64,000 nt of DNA from Pseudolabrys sp. Root1462. GTDB taxonomy: Bacteria > Pseudomonadota > Alphaproteobacteria > Rhizobiales > Xanthobacteraceae. Shown here piece after piece: positions 9,842-18,254 of the stretch (position 1 is the first letter of the stretch; each line of letters starts with the position of its first letter). Position numbers and translations under genes: made by a program. The stretch lies in contig NZ_LMFS01000001.1 of assembly GCF_001426945.1 (NCBI RefSeq), positions 2,061,120-2,125,119 of the forward strand, written 5' to 3'. The notes beneath the pieces were generated by a model, which saw only the letters and a list, made by a program, of their open reading frames with translations, was not told where the DNA came from and searched no databases.

Positions 9842-10435
9842 ATGAGCGCAACGCCTTTGCAGGACCGCCGCGCCGCGCTGGCGCGTGAAGCCATTCTCGA
9901 TGCGCTGGTCGCGCATCTGGAGGCCGGCGATATCGACACCGTCGGCATGGAGGATCTGGCGCGCGAGGCTGGGGTCTCGAGGCGGACACTCTATCGCTAC
10001 TTTCCGACCCGCGGCGATCTCATCGCCGCTGCGGGCGATTGGGTGCGCGGTCACGTTTTCAACATTGAGCCGGGGATCGGCGATGGCGGCATCGCGGCGA
10101 GCTTCCGCGCTGGCACCGAACGCATGCGCGGCCGGCCGAAGCTCGCCCGGGCCCTGCTCGCGACCGAAAGCGGACGCGCCGTACGCGGCAGCTTCCGGTC
10201 CGCGCGGGCCGATGCGATCCGCCGCGACGTCCGCGCCAAGGCGCCAGGTTTGCCGCGCCGCGACGCCGAGCGCGCCGCCGCCATTCTCACCTGTCTATGC
10301 AGCCTGAATGCTTTTGTCAGCCTGCAAGAAGAATCGGGGCTGAGCCCCGAACAAGCCGAGGAAGCCATCCTTTGGGCCCTCGACGTCATTCAAGCCGAAG
10401 CGCAACGCGACAGCCGCAAGAGGACCACGCGATGA
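9842..10435 (+). CDS. TetR-family transcriptional regulator
   Basis: About 197 residues. The N-terminal helix-turn-helix is clear: AREAILDALVAHLEAGDIDTVGMEDLAREAGVSRRTLYRYFPTRGDLI in short stretches, with the family signature SRRTLYRYFP. The ligand-binding C-terminal domain is divergent, as usual. The ATG at 9842 is chosen over an upstream TTG at 9833, because the family N-terminus begins there and the promoter lies immediately before it. Its stop overlaps the ATG of the next gene (ATGA), so the regulator and the ABM-domain protein are translationally coupled. A palindrome in its promoter suggests it represses its own operon. The inducer is unknown. Confidence 0.9.
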   Translation: MSATPLQDRRAALAREAILDALVAHLEAGDIDTVGMEDLAREAGVSRRTLYRYFPTRGDLIAAAGDWVRGHVFNIEPGIGDGGIAASFRAGTERMRGRPKLARALLATESGRAVRGSFRSARADAIRRDVRAKAPGLPRRDAERAAAILTCLCSLNAFVSLQEESGLSPEQAEEAILWALDVIQAEAQRDSRKRTTR

Positions 10436-10755
10436 GCAAGCCAGCGATCTTCATCAATTGTTTCGAGGTGCCCGCAGGCCGCGAGGACGAATTCTACGCG
10501 ATGTGGGAAACGGTCAATCGTTACATGCGCGAAAAACCGGGCTTTATCTCGAACCGCCTGCACCGGGCTACCACGCCAGATGCGCGATTCCGCTTCATCA
10601 ACTACGTGCTGTGGCGCACCGAAGCCGACTGGCGCGACGCGCATGACGACGGCTTCCGTGCGCTGGCCAGCAATCCCGCCTGGCGCGATTTCCCGCCCAG
10701 CGGCGCGCTGTTCGATGTCGTGATGGAATATGCGGCAACGTCCGCGGCGGCGTGA
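10432..10755 (+). CDS. Antibiotic biosynthesis monooxygenase (ABM) domain protein
   Basis: A 107-residue single-domain protein of the dimeric alpha/beta-barrel ABM fold. It opens with a beta strand (AIFINCFEVPAGREDEFYAMWETV), followed by the family-like KPGFISNRLHR and INYVLWRTEADWRDAHDDGFRAL. Members act as cofactor-free monooxygenases on quinone-like or aromatic compounds, or as haem-degrading enzymes. It overlaps the TetR stop by four bases, so it is probably the regulated target, perhaps detoxifying the compound that the repressor senses. Substrate unknown. Confidence 0.82.
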   Translation: MSKPAIFINCFEVPAGREDEFYAMWETVNRYMREKPGFISNRLHRATTPDARFRFINYVLWRTEADWRDAHDDGFRALASNPAWRDFPPSGALFDVVMEYAATSAAA

Positions 10756-10758
10756 GGC

Positions 10759-11967
10759 TCAGCGCAGTTCCGGCGTCGCGGCAAAGAAGCGAGCGTGCTC
10801 GGCGAGCGCGTAGCGGTCGGTCATGCCGGCGATATAATCGGCAACGCGGCGCGCTTGAGCGGTTGCGTCGAGCGTATCGAAACCCTCGCGCCATTCGGCC
10901 GGCAGATCGGCCGGGGCCTTCAGGAAATGCGCGAACAGGTCGGCGACCACCTCCTCCGCATCGTGCATCACCCGCATGACGCGGCTGTGCCGGTACATGC
11001 GCGGATAGAGGAAGCCCTTGATCGCGGCATCGACTGCAGTCATGGAGTCGGAGAAGCCGACAACGGGAGCCCCGGCTTGGCGAATATCGGCGACACTGCC
11101 CGGCCCGAGCGCCGCGAGGCGCCGTTCGCTTTCGCCGATGACGTCCTCGATCATTCGGGTGATAACGCGGCGCGTGACTTCATGGACGCGGCGTGTCGGC
11201 TCGAGGCTTGGATAGCGCTCGTGGATTTCCCGCACGATGTCGTTGAGAAACGGCACCGAGGCGACATCGCCCAGCGTGAACAGATCGGCACGCAGGCCGT
11301 CATCAATGTCGTGCGCGTTATAGGCAATGTCGTCGGCAACGGCGGCGATTTGCGCCTCCGCCGAAGCCTGTGACCACAGTTCCAGATCGAAGCGCCGGTT
11401 GAAGGCGAGAACCGGCCGCGGCACGCCATGGGCGGCGTAGCGCCGCGTCGGCGCGGCGTCGCGGCCCATCAGCGGTCCGTTGTGCTTGACCAGGCCCTCG
11501 AGCGTCTCCCAGGTCAGGTTGAGGCCGTCGAAGTCGGCGTAGCGGCGCTCCAGGTCAGTCACGATGCGCAGCGCCTGGGCGTTGTGATCGAAGCCGCCGG
11601 CATCGGCGAGCAACCGGTCGAGCGCACGCTCGCCGGCGTGGCCGAACGGCGTGTGGCCGAGGTCATGGCTCAGCGCCACCACTTCCGCGAGGTCCTCGTC
11701 GCAGCCGAGCGCACGGGCCAGCGAGCGGGCGATCTGCGCTACCTCCAGCGTATGGGTCAGGCGGGTGCGGTAGTGATCGCCTTCGTGATAGATGAAGACC
11801 TGGGTCTTGTAGGCGAGCCGGCGGAACGCCGCCGAATGGATGATGCGGTCGCAGTCGCGGCGGAAATCGTTGCGGGTCGGGCTCGGCGGCTCGGCCACGA
11901 GCCGACCACGGCTCGAAGCCGGAATGGCGGCATAAATGGCGCGAGAACGGCCGCTATCGATGGCCAT
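10759..11967 (-). CDS. dgt: Deoxyguanosinetriphosphate triphosphohydrolase-like protein
   Basis: HD-superfamily enzyme releasing triphosphate from dNTPs. Family motifs: [20 protein letters not shown], then [20 protein letters not shown] with the metal-binding His, and [16 protein letters not shown] carrying the HD pair. I start it at ATG 11967 ([14 protein letters not shown]), which places the conserved SRGRL element about 20 residues in, as in relatives; ATG 11997 and GTG 12018 are alternatives. About 402 residues, the usual alphaproteobacterial size. It is divergent from erpA with a gap of under 100 bp, a pairing common in Rhizobiales. In relatives argS usually follows directly; here argS is 8 kb away. 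Confidence 0.93.
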   Translation of the reverse strand: MAIDSGRSRAIYAAIPASSRGRLVAEPPSPTRNDFRRDCDRIIHSAAFRRLAYKTQVFIYHEGDHYRTRLTHTLEVAQIARSLARALGCDEDLAEVVALSHDLGHTPFGHAGERALDRLLADAGGFDHNAQALRIVTDLERRYADFDGLNLTWETLEGLVKHNGPLMGRDAAPTRRYAAHGVPRPVLAFNRRFDLELWSQASAEAQIAAVADDIAYNAHDIDDGLRADLFTLGDVASVPFLNDIVREIHERYPSLEPTRRVHEVTRRVITRMIEDVIGESERRLAALGPGSVADIRQAGAPVVGFSDSMTAVDAAIKGFLYPRMYRHSRVMRVMHDAEEVVADLFAHFLKAPADLPAEWREGFDTLDATAQARRVADYIAGMTDRYALAEHARFFAATPELR

Positions 11968-12062
11968 GACGGCGTTTTCCGGCGAATCGGGCCGCATTGA
12001 CGTCACAGCCCGGCGCACTTAACTATCCAAGCAAGCGTAACGCAACGCCGTAGAGGACTGCC

Positions 12063-12407
12063 ATGGACGCAACGACAATGGACGCCAGCGTCACCGTCAG
12101 CGAACGGGCGGCCCGCCGCATCGGCGAAATCCTGAAGAACGAGCCGGCCGGCACCATGCTCCGTGTCAGCGTCGAGGGCGGCGGCTGTTCCGGCTTCCAG
12201 TACAAGTTCGACATGGAGCGCGAAAAGGCGGGCGACGACATCGTCATCAACCGTGACGGCGCGACCGTTCTGATCGACCCGATGTCGGTCGAATACATGG
12301 CCGGCTCCGAGATCGATTTCGTCGATGACCTGATCGGCGCCTCGTTCAAGGTCAAGAACCCGAACGCCACCGCGTCCTGCGGCTGCGGCACCAGCTTTTC
12401 GCTTTAG
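12063..12407 (+). CDS. erpA: Iron-sulfur cluster insertion protein, ErpA/HesB type
   Basis: A-type Fe-S carrier delivering clusters to apoproteins. The 114-residue protein has the three conserved cysteines: one in VEGGGCSGFQYKF and two in the C-terminal SCGCGTSF. The start at 12063 gives the typical short leader before VTVSERAARRIGEIL. It is divergent from dgt, so their promoters share the 95-bp interval. Whether it is a functional ErpA or an IscA/SufA paralogue cannot be decided without comparison to the isc/suf genes, which are not here. Confidence 0.93.
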   Translation: MDATTMDASVTVSERAARRIGEILKNEPAGTMLRVSVEGGGCSGFQYKFDMEREKAGDDIVINRDGATVLIDPMSVEYMAGSEIDFVDDLIGASFKVKNPNATASCGCGTSFSL

Positions 12408-12466
12408 CCAGACGCCCGTACGAGTGCAGCCGCGGCCCCGCCCAAGGAGCCACGGTTTCTCGCGCC

Positions 12467-13441
12467 TCAGTTCAGCGTCATGCCGGTCTTCTTGGCAAAG
12501 TCGGCATAGGTGGCGAAGTCCGCCTGCACCTGCTTCTCGAAGGCGTCGGCAGACATCGGCGGCGTATCGGCGCCGATCTTGGCGAGCTTGGCCTTCACCT
12601 CCGGATTGGTCACCGCCTTGGCCAGCGCCGCATTCAGCTTCTCGACGATTGCCTTGTCGGTCTTGGTCAGGGCGAACACGCCGATCCAGAAGGGGCTGGC
12701 GCTGTCCTTGTAGCCGGCCTCCTCGGTCGTCGGGATTTCGGGGAGCAGGCTGGCGCGCGTCGGGCTCGACACCGTGAGGCCGAGCAACTTGCCCTCCTTG
12801 ATGTAAGGCAGCGCTGTGGCGATCGGGCAGAAATAGTAATCGACACGGCCGGCGATTACTTCGGTGAGCGCTTCGGCGCCGCCCTTGAACGGCACATTGA
12901 TGGCCTCGTAGCCGGCGCTGAGGCGGAAGCGTTCCGCCGCCAGATGCACGGCGGAGCCGATGCCGAGCGTGGCGAAAGTGAACTTGTTCGGGTTGGCCTT
13001 GGCCTGAGCGACGAACTCCTGGATCGTCTTGATGCCCTTTGACGGCGAGATGATCATCACGCTCGGCACGTTGCCGATGATGCCAACGGCGGCGAAGTCA
13101 TCCTTGGGCGAATAGCTCAGCTTCGGATACAGCGCCGGCGCGATGGCATGCGCCGACGACGCTGCGAGGAAGGTGTAGCCGTCGGCATCGGCCTTGGCGA
13201 CCGCCGCCTCGCCGATGGTGCCGCCGGCGCCGCCGCGGTTCTCGATGATGAACTGCTGGCCGAGATCGCGGCTGACCTGGTCGAACACGATGCGCGGGAT
13301 GATGTCGGTGGCGCTGCCGGCGCCGAACGGGATGATGACGCGGACCGGATGCGCCGGCCAGTCTGCCGCCCGCGCGCCGGACCCAACGGTCGATGAGACG
13401 ACCAGCGATAGGGCAAACAGCAAAGCACGATTGCGACGCAT
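12467..13441 (-). CDS. Tripartite tricarboxylate (Bug-family) solute receptor
   Basis: Periplasmic binding protein of about 324 residues. A Sec signal peptide (FALSLVVSSTVGSGARA) precedes DWPAHPVRVIIPFGAGSATDI, the typical Bug start, and GQQFIIENRGGAGGTIGEAAVAKADADGYTFL is the diagnostic region. Bug receptors serve TctAB transporters for carboxylates, but many are orphans; no tctA or tctB is nearby, so this one is an orphan in the window. It is convergent with erpA across 59 bp that hold no clear terminator. Ligand unknown. Confidence 0.9.
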   Translation of the reverse strand: MRRNRALLFALSLVVSSTVGSGARAADWPAHPVRVIIPFGAGSATDIIPRIVFDQVSRDLGQQFIIENRGGAGGTIGEAAVAKADADGYTFLAASSAHAIAPALYPKLSYSPKDDFAAVGIIGNVPSVMIISPSKGIKTIQEFVAQAKANPNKFTFATLGIGSAVHLAAERFRLSAGYEAINVPFKGGAEALTEVIAGRVDYYFCPIATALPYIKEGKLLGLTVSSPTRASLLPEIPTTEEAGYKDSASPFWIGVFALTKTDKAIVEKLNAALAKAVTNPEVKAKLAKIGADTPPMSADAFEKQVQADFATYADFAKKTGMTLN

Positions 13442-13523
13442 GGAAACCTCTCCTAGAAAAAAGCGTTGAACGTCATTTCCAGCAAGGACTGTGCCACAAC
13501 TAAACCGGTTGTGGCCTTGCCGC

Positions 13524-13982
13524 TCAAGCCGCGTGGGCCCTGCGGGCGACGATCAGGGTCGTGCCCTTGACCGCCCTGACGACAACGGGCGTGCCCGCCG
13601 CCAGATCTTCCGCACACTCCGCGAGCCAGAGCGAGTCACCGAGCCGGACCCGGCCCTGCCCGTTGGCGAAGGCCTCCGTCGCGGTCGCCGACGCGCCGAC
13701 AAGATTGATATCGCGGCGGTTGACTGGTTCAGTCTCCCTGCCGCGCTGATCGAGCTGGCGATAGACGAAATAACCGGCGATAAAGGTGCCGATGCAGGCG
13801 ACGACGAAGAACGTCAGTTGCGCCGACAGCGACCAGCCGATGACGAAGCCGGCGAGCGCAGTCAGACCGGCGGCACAGGCAATCCAGATCAGATAGCTGC
13901 CGGGCACCGGCAGTTCGAGGAACGCGATGATCACGGCCGCAACGGCCCAGGCCCATGGCGTCACTGTCGCCGGCCACATCAT
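13524..13982 (-). CDS. NfeD-family membrane protein
   Basis: A 152-residue short NfeD. The N-terminal two-thirds holds hydrophobic helices (WAVAAVIIAFLELPVPGSYLIWIACAAGL and a following pair), and the C-terminal ~70 residues form the OB-fold (GQGRVRLGDSLWLAECAEDLAAGTPVVV). Short NfeD proteins partner with SPFH/stomatin proteins in membrane microdomains; here the start codon overlaps the stop of the SPFH gene by four bases, which supports that partnership and coupled translation. Confidence 0.88.
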   Translation of the reverse strand: MMWPATVTPWAWAVAAVIIAFLELPVPGSYLIWIACAAGLTALAGFVIGWSLSAQLTFFVVACIGTFIAGYFVYRQLDQRGRETEPVNRRDINLVGASATATEAFANGQGRVRLGDSLWLAECAEDLAAGTPVVVRAVKGTTLIVARRAHAA

Positions 13983-14899
13983 TTCGCCTCACCGGTCACG
14001 GCGCCCTTGGTGAGTTCGGCGATGCCCGCGATGGCACCGACGACGCTCGACATTTCCATGGGCATCAGCATCAGGCGCACATTGGGCGAGTGGCCAAGCT
14101 GGTTGAGGGCATCGACGTACTTCTGCGCCACGAAATAATTGAGCGCCTGCACGCTGCCATCCTCGACCGCCTTGGACACCGCGCGCGTCGCCTCGGCCTC
14201 GGCATTGGCAAGGCGCTCGCGCGCCTCGGCATCGCGGTTGGCGGCGACGAGACGGCCTTCGGCGGCGAGAATCTGCGACTGCTTCTCGCCTTCGGCTTTC
14301 AGGATGGCGGCCTGCTTGATGCCCTCGGCGGTCAGAATGGCGGCGCGGCGCTCGCGCTCGGCGGTGAGCTGCATGGCCATCGAAGCCACGACGTTGGCCG
14401 GTGGGCTGATGTCCTTGAGTTCGACGCGCGTAATCTTGACGCCCCAGGGCTGCGTGGCGGCGTCGAGCACATGAAGCAGACGGTCGTTGATCTCGTCGCG
14501 TTTTGACAAGGTCTCGTCGAGATCAAGCGCGCCGATCGCGGTACGGATATTGGTGAGCGCCATGTTTTCGACCGCGCCCTGCAAATTCTGCACTTCATAG
14601 GCAGCTTTGGCCGCCTGCAGTACCTGATAGAACACGATACCGTCGACCGTCACCGAGGCGTTGTCCTTGGTGATAACCGACTGACTCGGAATCTCGAGCA
14701 CGGTTTCCTGCACGTTGATCTTGCGACCGATTGCATCGATGAACGGAACGATCAGGTTGAGCCCCGGCAGCAAGGTGGTGCGGTAGCGGCCGAACCGCTC
14801 GACCGTCCATTGGTATCCCTGCGGCACGGTCTTCACGCCGGCGGCAATGACGGCGAGCGTGAGCACCACCAAAGCGATCAGAAAGATCAAGGATTCCAT
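13979..14899 (-). CDS. SPFH/Band 7 (stomatin-like) protein
   Basis: A 306-residue stomatin/QmcA-like protein. One N-terminal membrane anchor (LIFLIALVVLTLAVIAAGV) precedes the SPFH domain (VPQGYQWTVERFGRYRTTL, LNLIVPFIDAIGRKINVQE) and an Ala/Glu-rich coiled coil (about residues 180-240, AILKAEGEKQSQILAAEGR) ending in a short hydrophobic tail. It scaffolds membrane domains and often controls proteases. It is first in a two-gene operon with nfeD. The 160-bp region upstream contains an 8-bp hairpin ending the preceding efflux operon. Confidence 0.92.
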   Translation of the reverse strand: MESLIFLIALVVLTLAVIAAGVKTVPQGYQWTVERFGRYRTTLLPGLNLIVPFIDAIGRKINVQETVLEIPSQSVITKDNASVTVDGIVFYQVLQAAKAAYEVQNLQGAVENMALTNIRTAIGALDLDETLSKRDEINDRLLHVLDAATQPWGVKITRVELKDISPPANVVASMAMQLTAERERRAAILTAEGIKQAAILKAEGEKQSQILAAEGRLVAANRDAEARERLANAEAEATRAVSKAVEDGSVQALNYFVAQKYVDALNQLGHSPNVRLMLMPMEMSSVVGAIAGIAELTKGAVTGEAK

Positions 14900-15035
14900 G
14901 TCATCTCCCGGGCAAGAGGTCGCGGCGCCGGGGGCAGCATAGCATCAAATTGGCGACCGGAACCGCATAGCCGCGGCCGCGCAAGGAGAGCCTTGGCGTC
15001 CCCTTTCGAATGACGAAGACTGGATGACGGCGCGG

Positions 15036-15052
15036 CGGGCGTTTAACGCCCG
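15036..15052 (-). terminator. Short hairpin after the RND operon
   Basis: CGGGCGTT and AACGCCCG are separated by one base, ten bases beyond the stop of the RND permease. No T-tract follows, so this is at best a weak or Rho-assisted terminator between the efflux operon and the SPFH operon. Confidence 0.3.
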
Positions 15053-15061
15053 ACCGGCTCC

Positions 15062-18000
15062 TTATTCCGCTGCGACCTGCGCCGGTGCCTCGGACACCTC
15101 CTCGAGCTGCGGCTCGAGGCGACGCTTCAGCATGCGGTCGAAGCGGTCCAGATAGAGGTAGATCACCGGCGTAATGTAGAGCGTGAGCAATTGCGACACG
15201 CACAGGCCGCCGACCACGGCAACGCCGAGCGGCTGGCGCAGTTCGGCGCCGGCACCGGTGCCGAGCGCGATCGGCAAGGTGCCGAAGATCGCGGCGAAGG
15301 TGGTCATCATGATCGGCCGGAAACGCAAGGATGCGGCTTCGCGGATCGCGGCCTCGGCCGACAGGCCGACACGGCGGCGCTCGATGGCGAAGTCGATCAT
15401 CATGATCGCGTTCTTCTTCACGATGCCGACCAGCATGACGATGCCAATCATGGCGATGACCGACAGGTCCATCTTGAACAAAAGCAGAGTCAGAATGGCG
15501 CCGATGCCCGCCGACGGCAGGCCGGAAATGATCGTGATCGGGTGGATGAAGCTTTCATAGAGGATGCCGAGCACGACGTAGGCCGCGAAGATCGCCGCGA
15601 GGATGAGCACGCCCTGCCCGCGCAGCGAGTCCTGAAACACCTGGGCGGTGCCCTGGAAGCCGGTGGTGATCGAAGCCGGCAGACGCTCGTCGCGCTCCAG
15701 CTTCTGGATTGCGTCGACCGCTTGGCCCAGCGAGGTGCCCGGTTGCAGGTTGAACGAGATCGTTACCGCCGGCTGCTGGCCCTGATGATTGACCTGCAGC
15801 GGACCGACGGTGGGCGTGAAACGCGTCACCGCCGACAACGGCACCGACGTGCCGCTCGAGGTCTTCAGGAAGATGCGGTCGAGGTCGTTAGCGCCGGTCT
15901 GGTACTCGGGCAGGCTTTCCAGGATGACCTGGTAGTCGTTGGCCGGCGTGTAGATCGTCGCGACCTGGCGCGTGCCGAAGGCGTTGTAGAGTTCCTGGCG
16001 GATCTGATCGATCGTGAAGCCGTAGACGCCCGCCTTCTCGCGGTCGACCTCGACGGTGACCTGCGGATTCTTGACGTAAAGATCCGTGGTGACATCGAGC
16101 AGCCCCTGGATGGTGGCGATCTTGTCCCGCATTTCCGGCGCCAGCTTGTACAGCGTGTCGGTGTCGTTCGACTGCATCGTGTACTGGTATTGGCTCTTCG
16201 ACGGTCGGCCGCCCAGATTGATGTTCTGGATCGGCTGCAGGAACAACTGCATGCCGACGACCTGGCCGGCGTTGCGCCGCATCCGCGCGATGATGGTCTG
16301 CGCACTGTCGCGCTCGCTGCGCGGCTTCAGCGCCACCAGCATGCGACCGCTGTTGAGCAGCCCATTGGGACCGCCGTTGCCGACGGTGGAGTTGACGTAA
16401 TCGACCGCCGGATCCTTGCGGATGATCTCAGCCACCTGGCGCTGATGCTCGACCATCGAAGCATAGGAGATATCGCTGCGCGCCTCGGTGATACCGCTGA
16501 GATAGCCGGTGTCCTCGATGGGGAAGAAGCCCTTGGGCACGATGATGTAGAGCCAGATCGTGGCGATGATCGTCAGGAACGTCACGCCGAGCATGATCTG
16601 CTTGTAGGCCAGAACGCGATCGAGCGACCACTCGTAGAAGCGTAGCACGCTGTTGAAGGCGTACTCAAATGAACGCAGCACGACGTTCAGCTTCTCTTCC
16701 TCACCGGGACGATGGCCCCGGAGAACACGGGCGCACAGCATCGGCGTCAGCGTCAGCGACACGAAGCCGGACACGATGATCGCGACCGACACCGTCACCG
16801 CAAACTCGCGGAACACCCGCCCGACCATGCCGCCCATCAACAGAACCGGAATGAAAACGGCGATCAGCGAGAAGGTAATCGAGACGATGGTGAAGCCGAT
16901 TTCGCGCGCGCCCTTGAGCGCCGCCTCGAATGGCCGCATCCCGCCTTCGATATGGCGGACGATGTTCTCCAGCATGACGATGGCGTCGTCGACCACGAAG
17001 CCGACCGACAGGGTCAGCGCCAGCAGCGTCATGTTGTTGATGGAGAAGCCGAACAGATACATCGCGGCGCAGGTGCCGACCAGCGAGATCGGCACGGCGA
17101 GCGCCGGGATGATGGTAGCCGACACTTTGCGCAGGAACAGGAAGATGACCATGATGACCAGCGCAATCGCGATCGCCAGGGTCTCCTGCACGTCGTGAAC
17201 CGCGTCGCGGATCGAGATCGAGCGATCGAACAACGGCGCCATGCTGATCGACGGTGGGATCTGCGCGCGCGCCGTCACCAGCGCGTTACGGACCAAATCG
17301 ACCACTTCGACGGTGTTGGCGTCCGGCTGGCGCTGGATGGCGAGCACAATGGCGCGGGCGTCGTTGAACCAGGTCGCGACCTTGTCATTCTCGACGCTGT
17401 CGACGACGCGCGCCACCTCACTGAGCTTGATCGGCGCGCCATTGACGTATTTTACGACGACCTCCCGATAGTCGGCGGCGCGGCGCATGGCGCTGGTCGC
17501 AAGCAGCGTCAGCGACTGATTTGGGCCATCGAGCGTGCCGACCGGCGCGGCTGAGTTGGCCTTGGCGACGACGGTGCGGATATCGTCGAGCGAAATGTTG
17601 CGCGCCGCGGCCGCAGCAGGATCGACCTGCACGCGGACGGCGAATTTCTGCGCGCCGTAGACGGAAACCTGGGCCACGCCACTGAGCTGCGACAGTTGCG
17701 GCGCCAATACAGTCTCGGCGTAGTCGTCGATGACCGAAAGCGGCATCGTATCCGACCGCATCGACACGTAAAGCACCGGGAAGTCGCCCGGATTGACCTT
17801 GCGGAATGACGGCGGCGTCGTCATTTCAACCGGCAACTTGCGTTGCGCCGTGGTCAGGGCGGTCTGCACGTCAAGCGCGGCGCCATCGATGTCGCGATTG
17901 AGGTCGAACTGGATCGTGATCGAGGTATTCCCCGATGACGATGACGAAGTCATCGACGAAATGCCGGCGATGGTCGATAGCTGGCGTTCGATCGGAGAAG

Positions 18001-18190
18001 CCACCGACGCCGCCATCGTCTCGGGCGAAGCACCCGGCAGCGTCGCGGTGATGCGGATCGTCGGGAAGTCCACGGCGGGAAGCGCCGCCACCGCCAAGAG
18101 CCGATATCCGAAGACGCCGAGCACGATGACCGAGGCGATCATCAGCGTGGTCAGCACCGGCCGGCGAATACAGACTTCGGAGATGTTCAT
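15062..18190 (-). CDS. RND multidrug efflux permease (HAE1, MdtB/MdtC-like)
   Basis: Inner-membrane proton-driven pump of 1042 residues. It starts MNISEVCIRRPVLTTLM, has twelve predicted membrane segments in two repeats and two large periplasmic loops. Recognised stretches include FVVDDAIVMLENIVRHIEGG in the fourth-helix region (proton-relay Asp pair), GFFPIEDTGYLSGITEA at the second half, and GIVKKNAIMMIDFAIERRR. These favour the MdtB/MdtC subgroup. It is downstream of its adaptor with a 64-bp gap. No outer-membrane channel gene is in the operon; the tolC gene at 31.2-32.6 kb is a plausible partner. Substrates cannot be inferred. Confidence 0.95.
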   Translation of the reverse strand: MNISEVCIRRPVLTTLMIASVIVLGVFGYRLLAVAALPAVDFPTIRITATLPGASPETMAASVASPIERQLSTIAGISSMTSSSSSGNTSITIQFDLNRDIDGAALDVQTALTTAQRKLPVEMTTPPSFRKVNPGDFPVLYVSMRSDTMPLSVIDDYAETVLAPQLSQLSGVAQVSVYGAQKFAVRVQVDPAAAAARNISLDDIRTVVAKANSAAPVGTLDGPNQSLTLLATSAMRRAADYREVVVKYVNGAPIKLSEVARVVDSVENDKVATWFNDARAIVLAIQRQPDANTVEVVDLVRNALVTARAQIPPSISMAPLFDRSISIRDAVHDVQETLAIAIALVIMVIFLFLRKVSATIIPALAVPISLVGTCAAMYLFGFSINNMTLLALTLSVGFVVDDAIVMLENIVRHIEGGMRPFEAALKGAREIGFTIVSITFSLIAVFIPVLLMGGMVGRVFREFAVTVSVAIIVSGFVSLTLTPMLCARVLRGHRPGEEEKLNVVLRSFEYAFNSVLRFYEWSLDRVLAYKQIMLGVTFLTIIATIWLYIIVPKGFFPIEDTGYLSGITEARSDISYASMVEHQRQVAEIIRKDPAVDYVNSTVGNGGPNGLLNSGRMLVALKPRSERDSAQTIIARMRRNAGQVVGMQLFLQPIQNINLGGRPSKSQYQYTMQSNDTDTLYKLAPEMRDKIATIQGLLDVTTDLYVKNPQVTVEVDREKAGVYGFTIDQIRQELYNAFGTRQVATIYTPANDYQVILESLPEYQTGANDLDRIFLKTSSGTSVPLSAVTRFTPTVGPLQVNHQGQQPAVTISFNLQPGTSLGQAVDAIQKLERDERLPASITTGFQGTAQVFQDSLRGQGVLILAAIFAAYVVLGILYESFIHPITIISGLPSAGIGAILTLLLFKMDLSVIAMIGIVMLVGIVKKNAIMMIDFAIERRRVGLSAEAAIREAASLRFRPIMMTTFAAIFGTLPIALGTGAGAELRQPLGVAVVGGLCVSQLLTLYITPVIYLYLDRFDRMLKRRLEPQLEEVSEAPAQVAAE

Positions 18191-18254
18191 ACGATCGCGC
18201 CCCGCTCGCCCCTGTCTTTGATTTTACCGGTTCGCCATGAGGCGACCGCCCGGC

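Noticed and set aside
15191..17554. Long plus-strand frames (484 and 280 codons) within the RND permease
   Set aside because: They are antisense to the permease; their composition (His/Arg/Asp-rich) is the usual mirror of a membrane-protein gene.
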